From DAIQNV01 sp036788215 (GTDB lineage Bacteria > Planctomycetota > Phycisphaerae > Phycisphaerales > UBA1924), in NCBI GenBank assembly GCA_036788215.1, contig DAIQNV010000003.1, forward strand, positions 1 to 64,000: a stretch of 64,000 bases of DNA. The letters are read 5' to 3'. A program made the translations under genes and the position numbers. The notes under the pieces are model-generated. The model ran no database searches. It had not been told where the DNA came from and saw only the letters and a list, made by a program, of their open reading frames with translations. Shown here piece by piece: positions 8,699-16,532 of the stretch (position 1 is its first letter; every line of letters begins with the position of its first letter).

Positions 8699-8843
8699 GC
8701 GCCGCACACACGCGCGGCCCGATCTGGCCCGGGGATCCGGGCGTCGGGCCGGGGCCCGGCCGGCGTTCGGGCGGGCTCCTGCGGGTGGTGGTTCCCGCGG
8801 GTCGCGGGGGCCTCAGGGCGACGCTTGAGAAGGGACCTACGCG

Positions 8844-9797
8844 ATGCCGAAGCGGGCCAAAATCAGCATCATCGGAGCGGGCAATGTCGGCGCGACCTGC
8901 GCCCACTGGGCGGCGGCGAAGGAGCTGGGCGACATCGTCGTCCTCGACATCCCGGACCGCGAGGGCGTGGCGCAGGGCAAGATGATCGACCTGGCGTGCT
9001 GCGGGCCGATCGAGGGGTTCGACTCGTCGATCCGGGGCACGAGCGACTACAAGGACATCGCGCACTCGGACGTCGTCGTGATCACCGCGGGCCTGCCCAG
9101 GAAGCCCGGGATGAGCCGTGACGACCTGATCGAGACGAACGTCAAGATCGTGAAGAGCGTGAGCGAGCAGGTGCGGGAGTACGCGCCGGATTCGTGCGTG
9201 ATCGTGGTCTCGAACCCCCTGGACGCGATGGTGTACACCGCGTGGAAGGCGACGGGGTTCCCGACGAACCGGATCATGGGGCAGGCGGGGGCGCTCGACG
9301 TGGCCCGCTTCCGCACCTTCATCGCGTGGGAGATCGGGTGCAGCGTGGAGGACGTGCAGGCGCTGCTGCTCGGCGGGCACGGGGACGACATGGTGCCCCT
9401 GCCCCGCCTGACCAGCGTCCACGGCATCCCGGTGACCGACCTCCTGCCGGCGGACAAGATCCAGGCGTGCGTCGACCGGGCCAAGGTGGGCGGGGGCGAG
9501 ATCGTGAAGCTGATGGGGACGAGCGCCTACTACGCCCCGGCTTCGGGCACGATCCAGATGGTCGAGGCGATCGTGAAGGACAAGAAAAGGATCATCCCGA
9601 GTGCCGCCTACCTGAACGGCGAGTTCGGGAAGACCGGGTTGTTCGTGGGCGTTCCGGCGCTCCTGGGCGCGGGGGGCGTGGAGAAGATCGTCGAGTTCAA
9701 GCTCGACGCTGAGGAGCAGAAGCTCTTCGAAGAGTCCGCGAGCCATGTTGAGGAGCTCGTGGGCGTGGTGAAGAAGATGTTCCCCGAACTGGCGTGA
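8844..9797 (+). CDS. mdh: Malate dehydrogenase (LDH-like type)
   Basis: It converts malate and NAD+ to oxaloacetate and NADH in the TCA cycle. The 317-residue length is normal for the LDH-like MDH group. Visible are the Rossmann GAGNVGAT at residues 11-18, VVVITAGLPRKPGMSRDDL carrying the substrate-reading Arg that separates malate from lactate enzymes, the VSNPLDAMVY loop, and GGHGDDMVPL with the catalytic His. GAAGGGACC precedes the ATG as a ribosome-binding site. A hairpin follows the stop. It stands alone rather than in a TCA operon. Confidence 0.96.
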   Translation: MPKRAKISIIGAGNVGATCAHWAAAKELGDIVVLDIPDREGVAQGKMIDLACCGPIEGFDSSIRGTSDYKDIAHSDVVVITAGLPRKPGMSRDDLIETNVKIVKSVSEQVREYAPDSCVIVVSNPLDAMVYTAWKATGFPTNRIMGQAGALDVARFRTFIAWEIGCSVEDVQALLLGGHGDDMVPLPRLTSVHGIPVTDLLPADKIQACVDRAKVGGGEIVKLMGTSAYYAPASGTIQMVEAIVKDKKRIIPSAAYLNGEFGKTGLFVGVPALLGAGGVEKIVEFKLDAEEQKLFEESASHVEELVGVVKKMFPELA

Positions 9798-9824
9798 GTG
9801 CCCCGGGAGAGCGAGCGGACACTT

Positions 9825-9855
9825 GACGCCCGGGCCCTGACGCCCGGGCGTCCTT
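9825..9855 (+). terminator. Terminator hairpin after mdh
   Basis: A 10-bp perfect stem (9825-9834 with 9843-9852) and an 8-nt loop are followed by CTTAT. It runs into the stop codon of the convergent minus-strand gene, so it may serve both directions. The T-run is short. Confidence 0.6.
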
Positions 9856-10495
9856 ATGCGCCCCGGGCGTTCGGGTCGTCGTTGGCGCCCTGGGCTTCGT
9901 AGCGGGCGATCTTGGCGCGGACCTTGGCTTCCTGCCTTTCGACGTGCTGCTCGAGGATCGCCTGGGCGTCCTCTTTCTCGCCCAGGCTGACGAGCAGGCG
10001 GTACATGTAGGGGGCGCGCCCGAGCCATCGCTTCCAGCGGACGATGAACCAGATGAGCGTGGGCGGGAAGAGGATGCCGGCGGTGATCCAGTAGGGGCGG
10101 GTCTGCATGCTCAGGGCGAAGATGACGCTGGAGACGCCGACCAGGAGGGCGAGGAAGCCCAGGATGAAGAGGCTCGACTCGTTGACGAGGGTGGCGCGGA
10201 GGTTGGTCTTGTTGGCGATGGAGCCCCGCCCGGCCTCGGGGTCGTAGCCCGGTCCGTCGTCGACGATGGGGGGGTGGTGGGGGTGGGCGCGACGGGTGTG
10301 GACCTCGTCCTCGGGGGGGTCGTGGTCGATTCTGTCGAGGGCCTCGTCGAGTTCGACCTCCGCGACGGTGTCGTCGAGCGCGGAGTCGGCGTGGTCGATC
10401 GGGTCGGTGTCGGCGAGGTCGCGCGGGTTGATGCTGCTGCCTCCGAGCCGGCTGGCGTCGAGGTCGGGGTCGCGATCGAGGCGTTGGCGCTTCAT
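9854..10495 (-). CDS. Two-helix membrane protein with acidic N-terminal region, function unknown
   Basis: A 213-residue protein I do not recognise. Residues 1-100 are highly charged and acidic (many Asp, with a His-rich HTRRAHPHHPP patch) and probably disordered and cytoplasmic. Two membrane helices follow at about 108-130 and 135-152 with almost no loop. A basic C-terminal tail (about 155-213) looks like a coiled coil (ILEQHVERQEAKVRAKIARYEAQ). I chose the ATG at 10495, preceded by a GAGGGCAGGA purine stretch; the longer frame upstream is Pro/Arg-rich and not credible. It converges on mdh. Confidence 0.7.
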   Translation of the reverse strand: MKRQRLDRDPDLDASRLGGSSINPRDLADTDPIDHADSALDDTVAEVELDEALDRIDHDPPEDEVHTRRAHPHHPPIVDDGPGYDPEAGRGSIANKTNLRATLVNESSLFILGFLALLVGVSSVIFALSMQTRPYWITAGILFPPTLIWFIVRWKRWLGRAPYMYRLLVSLGEKEDAQAILEQHVERQEAKVRAKIARYEAQGANDDPNARGA

Positions 10496-10841
10496 TCCTG
10501 CCCTCACGGTACCTGATAAAGGACGGACGGGGCAAGCCCCTGGTGGCTTTCTGAACGGAACGCTCGCGCAGCGGACCTGATGCAGGTGTTGGGGCGGGGG
10601 CCCGCCGGGTTGCGGGGAGGGGCCGGATCGGTCGGGCGCTTCGGGCCCGGGTGTGGCCTTCTCGGGGGGAAGGGAGGGGGAAGGGTGGGGTTGGCGACCG
10701 CTATACTGCTGCCCCGGCCCCACGGACGGCGTGCGAGGCCCGGTGTAGCCAAGACCCGCGTGACCCGGTCGGGGGCCCGCCTGGAAGCCCAGTCGGGAAA
10801 TCGACCGATTCTGCAGACCGATACCCCGAGGAGCCCCCGAG
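10496..10841. other. Divergent intergenic region, 346 bases
   Basis: It separates the minus-strand membrane protein from the plus-strand FKBP fusion. A TATACT at 10702-10707 is a plausible -10 box for the FKBP gene, which would leave a leader of about 130 nt. The -35 position is not convincing. No ORF or RNA fold was accepted. Confidence 0.4.
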
Positions 10842-11984
10842 ATGCTCGATGCGATCGCTCGCCGCCTGTGCCGCCCCGTGCTCGTTTCGACCGCTGTGCT
10901 GGCGTTGTGCGCCTCGAGCGGTCTGGCCCAGGAGGGGTCGCGGAACGGTGGTGACACCACGATGAATGAGGGCCCGTCGCAGGGCGGGGCGTGGTCGCCC
11001 GACTGGTCGGATGCGGACATTGCTGAGTACGCGGAGAAGCTGATCGGCGTGTGGCGGACCGCGACGCCCATCGAGACCTCGGGCGAGGGCGGGACGAGCG
11101 TCGACGTGATGATGCGTATCCACGCGGTGCCTGTGGAGGGCATGTCGGACACGCTGTACATCGAGTCGTACCGGACGGACGACCTGGTGAACCCGTATCG
11201 CCAGGCGCTGGGGCAGTTCTACCGGCGCCGGGGCGACATCCGCCTGCGGACCTTTGAACTCGCGATCCAGGAGACGCAGATCGGCGCGATCGCGGGGCTG
11301 GGCTCGGTGCCCGATCTCTTCCCCGAGGTGGCGTCGAGCGACGCGATCGCGACGATGGACATGACGCTGTACCCGACGGGCCAGGGCTTCACGGGGCGCA
11401 CGCCTTATCCCTACCCGACCGCGAAGGGCGGGGCGGTGGAGATGACCAGCAGCATCGAGGTGCGGGGCGACACGCTGACGACGGTCGAGCGCGGGTACGC
11501 GGCGGACGGGTCGATCGCGTGGGGCGCGGACGAAGAGGGCAAGTACGAGTTCCAGCGGATCGACGACCCCTTCCGCGTGGAGCGTCGGGACAACGGGCTG
11601 GTGATCGTCGACATGCAGGTGCCCGAGGGCGAGGAAGTCGGCGACGGCGACCGCCTGCACGTGCACTACGCGGGGTGGCTGGTGGACACCAGCCGCTTCG
11701 ACACCTCGCGCCAGGAGGGGCGCGATGTGTTCATCTTCAACTACCCGCCCCGCCTGATCCAGGGGTGGAACGAGGGGCTGAACGGGGTCACGAGCGGGAC
11801 GGTCCGCAAGCTGATCGTGCCGGGCGACCTGGGCTATGGCGTCCGCGGCCAGCCCCGGGCGGGCATCCCGGGCGACGCGACGCTGTACTTCACGATGGAG
11901 ATCCTGCTCGTTGAGAAGCCCGAGGCTGCTGCGGAGTCGGGGATGGCGGAGCCCGCTGAGGACGCGGGCGCGGGCGAGGAGTGA
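10842..11984 (+). CDS. Exported CpcT/CpeT-like domain fused to FKBP-type peptidyl-prolyl isomerase
   Basis: A 380-residue exported protein. A signal peptide spans about residues 1-30, ending in SSGLAQ. Residues about 60-240 match the CpcT/CpeT lyase pattern: an early W in LIGVWRTA, then TLYIESYRTDDLVNPYRQ, GFTGRTPYPYPTAKGG and a TTVERGYAADGS...WG stretch before KYEFQRI. Residues about 255-365 are an FKBP domain (DRLHVHYAGWLVDTSRFDTS, RLIQGWNEGL, RKLIVPGDLGYG), expected to catalyse prolyl isomerisation in the periplasm. The tail is acidic. CpcT proteins attach bilins to phycobiliproteins in cyanobacteria; that role is not expected here, so the lipocalin-like domain probably binds something else. 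The fusion is unusual. Confidence 0.8.
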   Translation: MLDAIARRLCRPVLVSTAVLALCASSGLAQEGSRNGGDTTMNEGPSQGGAWSPDWSDADIAEYAEKLIGVWRTATPIETSGEGGTSVDVMMRIHAVPVEGMSDTLYIESYRTDDLVNPYRQALGQFYRRRGDIRLRTFELAIQETQIGAIAGLGSVPDLFPEVASSDAIATMDMTLYPTGQGFTGRTPYPYPTAKGGAVEMTSSIEVRGDTLTTVERGYAADGSIAWGADEEGKYEFQRIDDPFRVERRDNGLVIVDMQVPEGEEVGDGDRLHVHYAGWLVDTSRFDTSRQEGRDVFIFNYPPRLIQGWNEGLNGVTSGTVRKLIVPGDLGYGVRGQPRAGIPGDATLYFTMEILLVEKPEAAAESGMAEPAEDAGAGEE

Positions 11985-12020
11985 TCCGGCTCCTGTGTCG
12001 CTTTGACTGAACCCCACCAG

Positions 12021-12052
12021 CGGGCGGCCTGCGGGTCGCCCGTTGTTTTTTT
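12021..12052 (+). terminator. Rho-independent terminator after the CpcT-FKBP gene
   Basis: A 9-bp stem with one G-T pair (12021-12029 with 12034-12042) and loop TGCG is followed by TTG and seven T. Confidence 0.92.
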
Positions 12053-12072
12053 GCCCTTCTCGGGAGCGGGAA

Positions 12073-12078
12073 TAGAGT
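12073..12078 (+). promoter_or_regulatory. -10 box (TAGAGT) for a leaderless dnaJ-type mRNA
   Basis: TAGAGT is followed by six bases and then the ATG at 12085. There is no Shine-Dalgarno. The upstream terminator ends 20 bases earlier, so transcription must restart here. Confidence 0.5.
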
Positions 12079-12084
12079 CCTCCG

Positions 12085-13137
12085 ATGGCTGACAGAGACT
12101 TCTACGAGGTGCTTGGTGTGTCGCGCTCCGCGAGCGCGGATGAGATCAAGTCCGCCTACCGCAAGCTGGCGCGGAAGTTCCATCCCGATGTGAACAAGGA
12201 CCCGGGGGCGCAGGCGAAGTTCACCGAGGTGCAGGAGGCGTACGACGTCCTTTCGGACGCGGACAAGCGCCGCCTGTACGACCGCGTCGGGCGGGCGGGG
12301 TACGCCGCAGCGGCGTCCGCGGGCGGGCAGGGCGGCTGGGCGGGCGGTGGTGGTGGGGGTGCGGGTGCGGGGCCTCACTTTCGGTGGTCGGGCACGGGGG
12401 GCGGGGGGCGCGGAGGCGGGTTCGACTTTGACCAGGACGACCTGCAGTCGATGTTCGAGACCTTCTTTGGCAATCGCGGGGCGGGGCCCTTTGGCGGGCG
12501 GGCGACGCACGGGCCCCGTGGGCGGGCGACGCGCCGGCCCTCGCGGGGGCGGGACGCGACGGCGGAGGTGCGGATCGGGTTCGAAACGGCGGTGCGGGGG
12601 GGGAAGCAGTCGCTCCGGGTGACGACCAGCGAGGGGCGGGGGAAGTCGATCGAGGTGACCATCCCCGCAGGCGTCGCGGACGGGGCGAAGCTCCGCGTGC
12701 GGGGGGAGGGCGAGCCCGGTTCTGGTGGGGCGGGTGGGGCGGGGGATCTCATCCTGACGGTGCGGGTGGAGGCGCACCCGGTCTGGCGGCGCGGGCGACC
12801 GGACGGGAAGGGCGCGGATGGTGGGGGTGTCGAGGGGCTCGACCTGACGCTCGACCTGCCCCTGACGATCGCGGAGGCGACGCTCGGCGCGAGCGTTTCG
12901 GTGCCCACGCCCGAGGGGTTTGTGGCGCTGTCGGTGCCGGCGGGCACTTCGGGTGGGTCGAGGCTGCGCCTCCGGGGGCGGGGGATCCGGGCGCATGGGC
13001 AGACCGGCGACCTGTACGCGGTGGCGAAGGTCATCGCGCCCAAGCCTGATGAGTTGACCGAGGCGGATCGGGCGGCGATCGGGGCGCTGGCGGAACGCCT
13101 GTCGTCCCCCCGTCAGGGGGCGGGCTGGTCGGCGTAA
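12085..13137 (+). CDS. DnaJ/CbpA-type co-chaperone without zinc finger
   Basis: A 350-residue class B J-protein that stimulates DnaK ATPase activity and delivers substrates. The J domain is residues 4-68 with HPD at 33-35 (KFHPDVN). A Gly/Arg-rich linker runs to about 150, including FFGNRG. The C-terminal substrate-binding beta domains follow without any CxxCxGxG repeats (EVTIPAGVADGAKLRVRGEG, then LDLPLTIAEATLGASVSVPT). The absence of the zinc finger makes it CbpA-like rather than canonical DnaJ. It is monocistronic, has a probable leaderless start, and ends about 190 bases before a glycosyltransferase gene. Confidence 0.93.
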   Translation: MADRDFYEVLGVSRSASADEIKSAYRKLARKFHPDVNKDPGAQAKFTEVQEAYDVLSDADKRRLYDRVGRAGYAAAASAGGQGGWAGGGGGGAGAGPHFRWSGTGGGGRGGGFDFDQDDLQSMFETFFGNRGAGPFGGRATHGPRGRATRRPSRGRDATAEVRIGFETAVRGGKQSLRVTTSEGRGKSIEVTIPAGVADGAKLRVRGEGEPGSGGAGGAGDLILTVRVEAHPVWRRGRPDGKGADGGGVEGLDLTLDLPLTIAEATLGASVSVPTPEGFVALSVPAGTSGGSRLRLRGRGIRAHGQTGDLYAVAKVIAPKPDELTEADRAAIGALAERLSSPRQGAGWSA

Positions 13138-13231
13138 GCGTTGGGAAATGAGCCCGTTACGCGGTTCGCCGGCCTGATACCGATTGACGACCGCTCGGAG
13201 CCTGCGGATAGTCTGCCCCGACAGAAGCCGC

Positions 13232-13271
13232 GGGCGGGTCTGAACCCGCCCCTGTCCGATGCAAAGGCATC
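13232..13271 (+). other. Two stem-loops in the leader of the glycosylphosphotransferase gene
   Basis: An 8-bp perfect hairpin (13232-13239 with 13244-13251, loop CTGA) is followed by a 5-bp hairpin (GATGC-AAAG-GCATC at 13258-13271). They lie 55-95 bases before the start codon in a 188-base gap. A GGATAGTCT at about 13206-13214 could hold a -10 box. They may be regulatory leader structure; no riboswitch family was recognised. Confidence 0.35.
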
Positions 13272-13325
13272 ATCGATGCAGAGTCTGCCCCGGAACCGGG
13301 TGGGGCGGGCAGGGAAGGAAGACGC

Positions 13326-14801
13326 GTGCTCAAGCAAAGGCATGAGCTCTTTGCGGCGTTGCTGGCGGTGGCGGATGCCGCGGTGATCGTCGGCGCGTCG
13401 TACGGCGCGTGGGCGGTTCGGCTGAGTGCGCGGGGCGAGCCCCTGCCCGATGCCTGGGAGAGCTGGTTCAAGCATCCACTGGTGCTGTTCACGGTGCCGA
13501 TCACCCTGTACGCGATGTGGGCGTGCGGGCTCTTCAAGCCCAGGCGGGACAAGAGCCTGGTCGGGGAGCTGGGTCAGATCATCCGGGCGGCGGTCATGGC
13601 GGCTGCGGCGCTGATCGTCACGCTCTGGATCGTGGGGAACGACCTGATCGACAACCCCGCGGCCCGGCCCGTCTGGTGGAACCCGGCGGACCATGGGGCG
13701 TGGGCGCCGGATGTGGACCCGGCGCGGATCCAGCTCGCGGCCTTCGCGGTGCTGGCGCCGCTGATGCTGATGGTCCACCGGGCGGCCTTCCGGCTGATCC
13801 TGCGGTGGCTGCGGAGCCGGGGGTGGAACCAGCGGTACGCGGCGATCATCGGGGTGGGCCGCCTGGGGCAGATCACCTGCCGGACGCTGGGTCGCAACAG
13901 TTGGACGGGGATCGAGGTGGCGTACTTCCTGAGCCACCACGATGTGAACACGCGGGAGCGTTGCTCGGGGCTCCCTGTTGAGGGGGGTATGAACGAGCTT
14001 GAGGCGGTGCTGGAGAAGAGTCCGGTGGACGCGATCTATCTGGCGTTGCCTCAGCGCCACGCGGGGCGGATCCCGGACATTCTGCGCCGGCTCGAGCGGT
14101 TCGCGGTGGATGTGCGCCTGGTGCCCGATGTGGCGCCGCGGTACCTCCCGGGCAGCATGTCGGTGAGCGAGCTCGAGGGGATGCCGATCCTGAGCTACCG
14201 CGAGTGCCCGACCAACGGGCTGGGCGGGGTGACGAAGCGGGCGGTCGATGTGGTCGGCGCGAGCGTGGGGATCGCGATCTTCGCGATCCCGATGCTGGTG
14301 ATCGCGATGCTGGTCCGCCTGAGCGGGCCCGGGCGGGTGATCTTCAAGCAGCGACGGGTCGGGCTGAACGGGGAGACCTTCAAGATCTACAAGTTCCGGA
14401 CCATGCGGACCGATTTAGACGAGGGCGAGGAGCCCAAGTGGACGAGCCGCGACGATCCGAGGATCACGCGGGTCGGGCGTTTCCTGCGTCGGGCGAGCCT
14501 GGATGAGCTTCCGCAGCTGATCAATGTGCTGCAGGGTCGGATGAGCCTGGTGGGGCCTCGCCCGGAGCGTCCCGAGCTGATCGATCGCTTCCGGGATGAC
14601 TGGCGGGGGTACATGCTGCGCCAGCATGTGAAGGCGGGGATGACGGGTTGGGCGCAGGTGAACGGGCTTCGTGGGGATACGAGCCTGAAGAAGCGTCTGC
14701 AGTACGACCTGTTCTACATTCGGCACTGGTCTGTCTGGTTTGATCTTCGGATCCTGTTCATGACTGTTTTCCGCGGTTTTCTGCATCGGAACGCCCACTA
14801 G
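13326..14801 (+). CDS. Polyprenyl glycosylphosphotransferase (initiating exopolysaccharide synthesis)
   Basis: A 491-residue membrane enzyme that transfers a sugar-1-phosphate from a UDP-sugar to undecaprenyl phosphate, the first step of exopolysaccharide assembly. Several N-terminal membrane helices (about 8-135) precede a CoA-binding-like segment (YAAIIGVGRLGQITCRTL at about 175). The C-terminal bacterial sugar transferase domain (about 300-490) shows KRAVDVVGASVGIAIF, FKQRRVGLNG, KFRTMR, LRRASLDELPQLINVLQG, MSLVGPRPERPEL and KAGMTGWAQVNGLRGDT. It starts with GTG at 13326 after an AGGAAG ribosome-binding site. No other polysaccharide genes are adjacent, so the sugar and final polymer are unknown. 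Confidence 0.92.
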   Translation: MLKQRHELFAALLAVADAAVIVGASYGAWAVRLSARGEPLPDAWESWFKHPLVLFTVPITLYAMWACGLFKPRRDKSLVGELGQIIRAAVMAAAALIVTLWIVGNDLIDNPAARPVWWNPADHGAWAPDVDPARIQLAAFAVLAPLMLMVHRAAFRLILRWLRSRGWNQRYAAIIGVGRLGQITCRTLGRNSWTGIEVAYFLSHHDVNTRERCSGLPVEGGMNELEAVLEKSPVDAIYLALPQRHAGRIPDILRRLERFAVDVRLVPDVAPRYLPGSMSVSELEGMPILSYRECPTNGLGGVTKRAVDVVGASVGIAIFAIPMLVIAMLVRLSGPGRVIFKQRRVGLNGETFKIYKFRTMRTDLDEGEEPKWTSRDDPRITRVGRFLRRASLDELPQLINVLQGRMSLVGPRPERPELIDRFRDDWRGYMLRQHVKAGMTGWAQVNGLRGDTSLKKRLQYDLFYIRHWSVWFDLRILFMTVFRGFLHRNAH

Positions 14802-15290
14802 GTCGGGTATCTGGCGATTCGAGGCATCCGCGCGGGGGGCACCCTGCGTATGTTCGTTTGGTGAAATCCGGACCGAGTGCCCTCATGCCACCCCTGGGCG
14901 TCGTCGAGTGTTCTCGGGCGTCCGGAACGCGTCTGGGCGGGGCGGGCGGGCTTCCCCGGGGTAAAGACCCCGGATGGGCTGATCGGTGGCGGTCAGCGGC
15001 ACGCAGAACCGGATGGATATTGCACTTGAGGCGCTTTTGCTCTACCTTTGGCGTCTTGGGGTCAGGAATAGTGGGGATTGCCCGAGGGTTGGATGCCCCG
15101 GCGATCCGGGATGGATGGGTGACCGCGGGCCAACCCGAGCCGAAAGGCGTCCGGGTTTGGCAAAGCCCGTGGGCTTTGCCGGGCTTCGGGCCTCGTCGCG
15201 AGGATTGGTGCCGCCGGCCAGCACACGGTGGGCCGGTACAAGACAGAGTCGGGGCGTAGGTGCACAGGTGCACTGTCCCCGTAGAAAGGG
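14802..15290 (+). other. 489-base intergenic region with consecutive hairpins before the first pilin-like gene
   Basis: No gene was found. Close to the downstream start are a perfect 10-bp inverted repeat with a 2-base centre (15159-15180), a 5-bp hairpin (15191-15203) and a GCCGGCC/GGCCGGT stem (about 15213-15238). These are followed by GGTGCAC-AGGTGCAC at about 15260-15274. This looks like a folded 5' leader. It does not match the cyclic-di-GMP riboswitch motifs that precede some pilin genes. Confidence 0.4.
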
Positions 15291-16358
15291 ATGTCCGTGA
15301 AGAAGCGTTCCGCCTTTACCTTGATTGAATTGTTGGTGGTCATCGCGATCATCGCCCTCCTCATCGGCATCCTGCTGCCGGCGCTGGGCAAGGCCCGCTC
15401 GACCGCGCGGACGGGCGTGAGCCAGGCGAACCTCAAGCAGCTCGGCATCGCGACCAACACCTATGCCGCGGACTTCAGCGATCGGATCTACACCTTCACC
15501 TGGCATGTGGGGGGTAACTTCACCCTTCCGGATGGCCAGAACATCACGGTGAACCCGACCACCGATCCGACGCGCGGCGGGCAGTGGCAGGAGGCTGCCA
15601 TTCTTCAGGAACGGACGCGTCGCGTTGCGGGTGGAGACAAGTTCAACATCAACGCCCAGATCATGCCTTACCGGCGTTTCACGCACCTCGTGCTGCTCGA
15701 CTATCTGAGCGGCCAGCTTCCCGAGCCGCTGGTGGCGAGCCCCCATGACGTGGGCTTGCAGCGTTGGCAGAACGCCCCGCTCGAGTACGGCCAGGGCGTC
15801 GTGCCTTCGCGGAGCACCCTGAGCAGCGCGCCGCAGTGGGCGGACAAGAACTCGCGCATGCGTTGGCCCTACGCGTCGAGCTATCGCACTTCGACGTACT
15901 CTTGGTCGACGGAGACGGGTTCGCTCGTTCTCCCGGCACAAAGCGACCCCATTCTGGTGCAGACCCCCGTCGGGGCGCTTCAGCAGCGGTCGCTGAACCA
16001 GGTCCGGTTCCCGTCGGGCAAGGTGCAGCTCTTCGAGGAGTTTGACTGGCCCCGCGGGTTGTATTGGACCTATCCCGACGCCCAGACGAACCAGCTGTTC
16101 TTCGACGCGTCGGTGCGGTCGATCGCCACCCGCGAATCCAACCGCGGCTGGGACCCGCGGGCGCCGCAGGACATGGAAGCGGCGTACGAGATCGCGTACA
16201 CGCCCATCGACGCGGACTTCTTTCCGGCTCCGAAGTTCGACACCAACGGTGACCTGACCGATGACTCCACGTACCCGGGCGCCTTCGGCTGGACGCGTGG
16301 CGGCCTGCAGGGCATCGACTACGGGGGCAAGGAAATCAACACGGACCGCTGGCAGTAA
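15291..16358 (+). CDS. Prepilin-type N-terminal cleavage/methylation domain protein, copy 1 of 3
   Basis: A 355-residue pilin-like protein of the large planctomycete type. A short basic leader (MSVKKRSA) precedes the class III signal FTLIELLVVIAIIALLIG, which a prepilin peptidase would cut before Phe; the -1 residue is Ala instead of the usual Gly. The helix continues into LLPALGKARSTARTGVSQAN. The C-terminal globular region contains LYWTYPDAQTNQLFFDASVRS and ends in GLQGIDYGGKEINTDRWQ. It is probably inserted in a type II-like pseudopilus or displayed outside. GAAAGGG precedes the ATG. Two paralogues follow in tandem, each with its own terminator. Confidence 0.92.
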   Translation: MSVKKRSAFTLIELLVVIAIIALLIGILLPALGKARSTARTGVSQANLKQLGIATNTYAADFSDRIYTFTWHVGGNFTLPDGQNITVNPTTDPTRGGQWQEAAILQERTRRVAGGDKFNINAQIMPYRRFTHLVLLDYLSGQLPEPLVASPHDVGLQRWQNAPLEYGQGVVPSRSTLSSAPQWADKNSRMRWPYASSYRTSTYSWSTETGSLVLPAQSDPILVQTPVGALQQRSLNQVRFPSGKVQLFEEFDWPRGLYWTYPDAQTNQLFFDASVRSIATRESNRGWDPRAPQDMEAAYEIAYTPIDADFFPAPKFDTNGDLTDDSTYPGAFGWTRGGLQGIDYGGKEINTDRWQ

Positions 16359-16387
16359 ACTTGGATCCAGTTGCGCGACCATCTCAG

Positions 16388-16421
16388 CGGGGCGGCCCTT
16401 TCGGCCGCCCCGTTTGTTTTT
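16388..16421 (+). terminator. Rho-independent terminator after pilin-like copy 1
   Basis: A 10-bp perfect stem (16388-16397 with 16403-16412) with a 5-nt loop is followed by TTTGTTTTT. The stem sequence is identical to that of the terminator at 17681, as expected if the gene and its terminator were duplicated together. Confidence 0.95.
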
Positions 16422-16532
16422 GTTGCACGCAGCGTTCTGATCCGTACACTGGGGGTTCGCCTGTCCACCGCCAGAGTGTGGTGCGGTCATCGTCAAGCGT
16501 CGAGAACTCCCGTGCTGGCGCATTCCGCCGGG

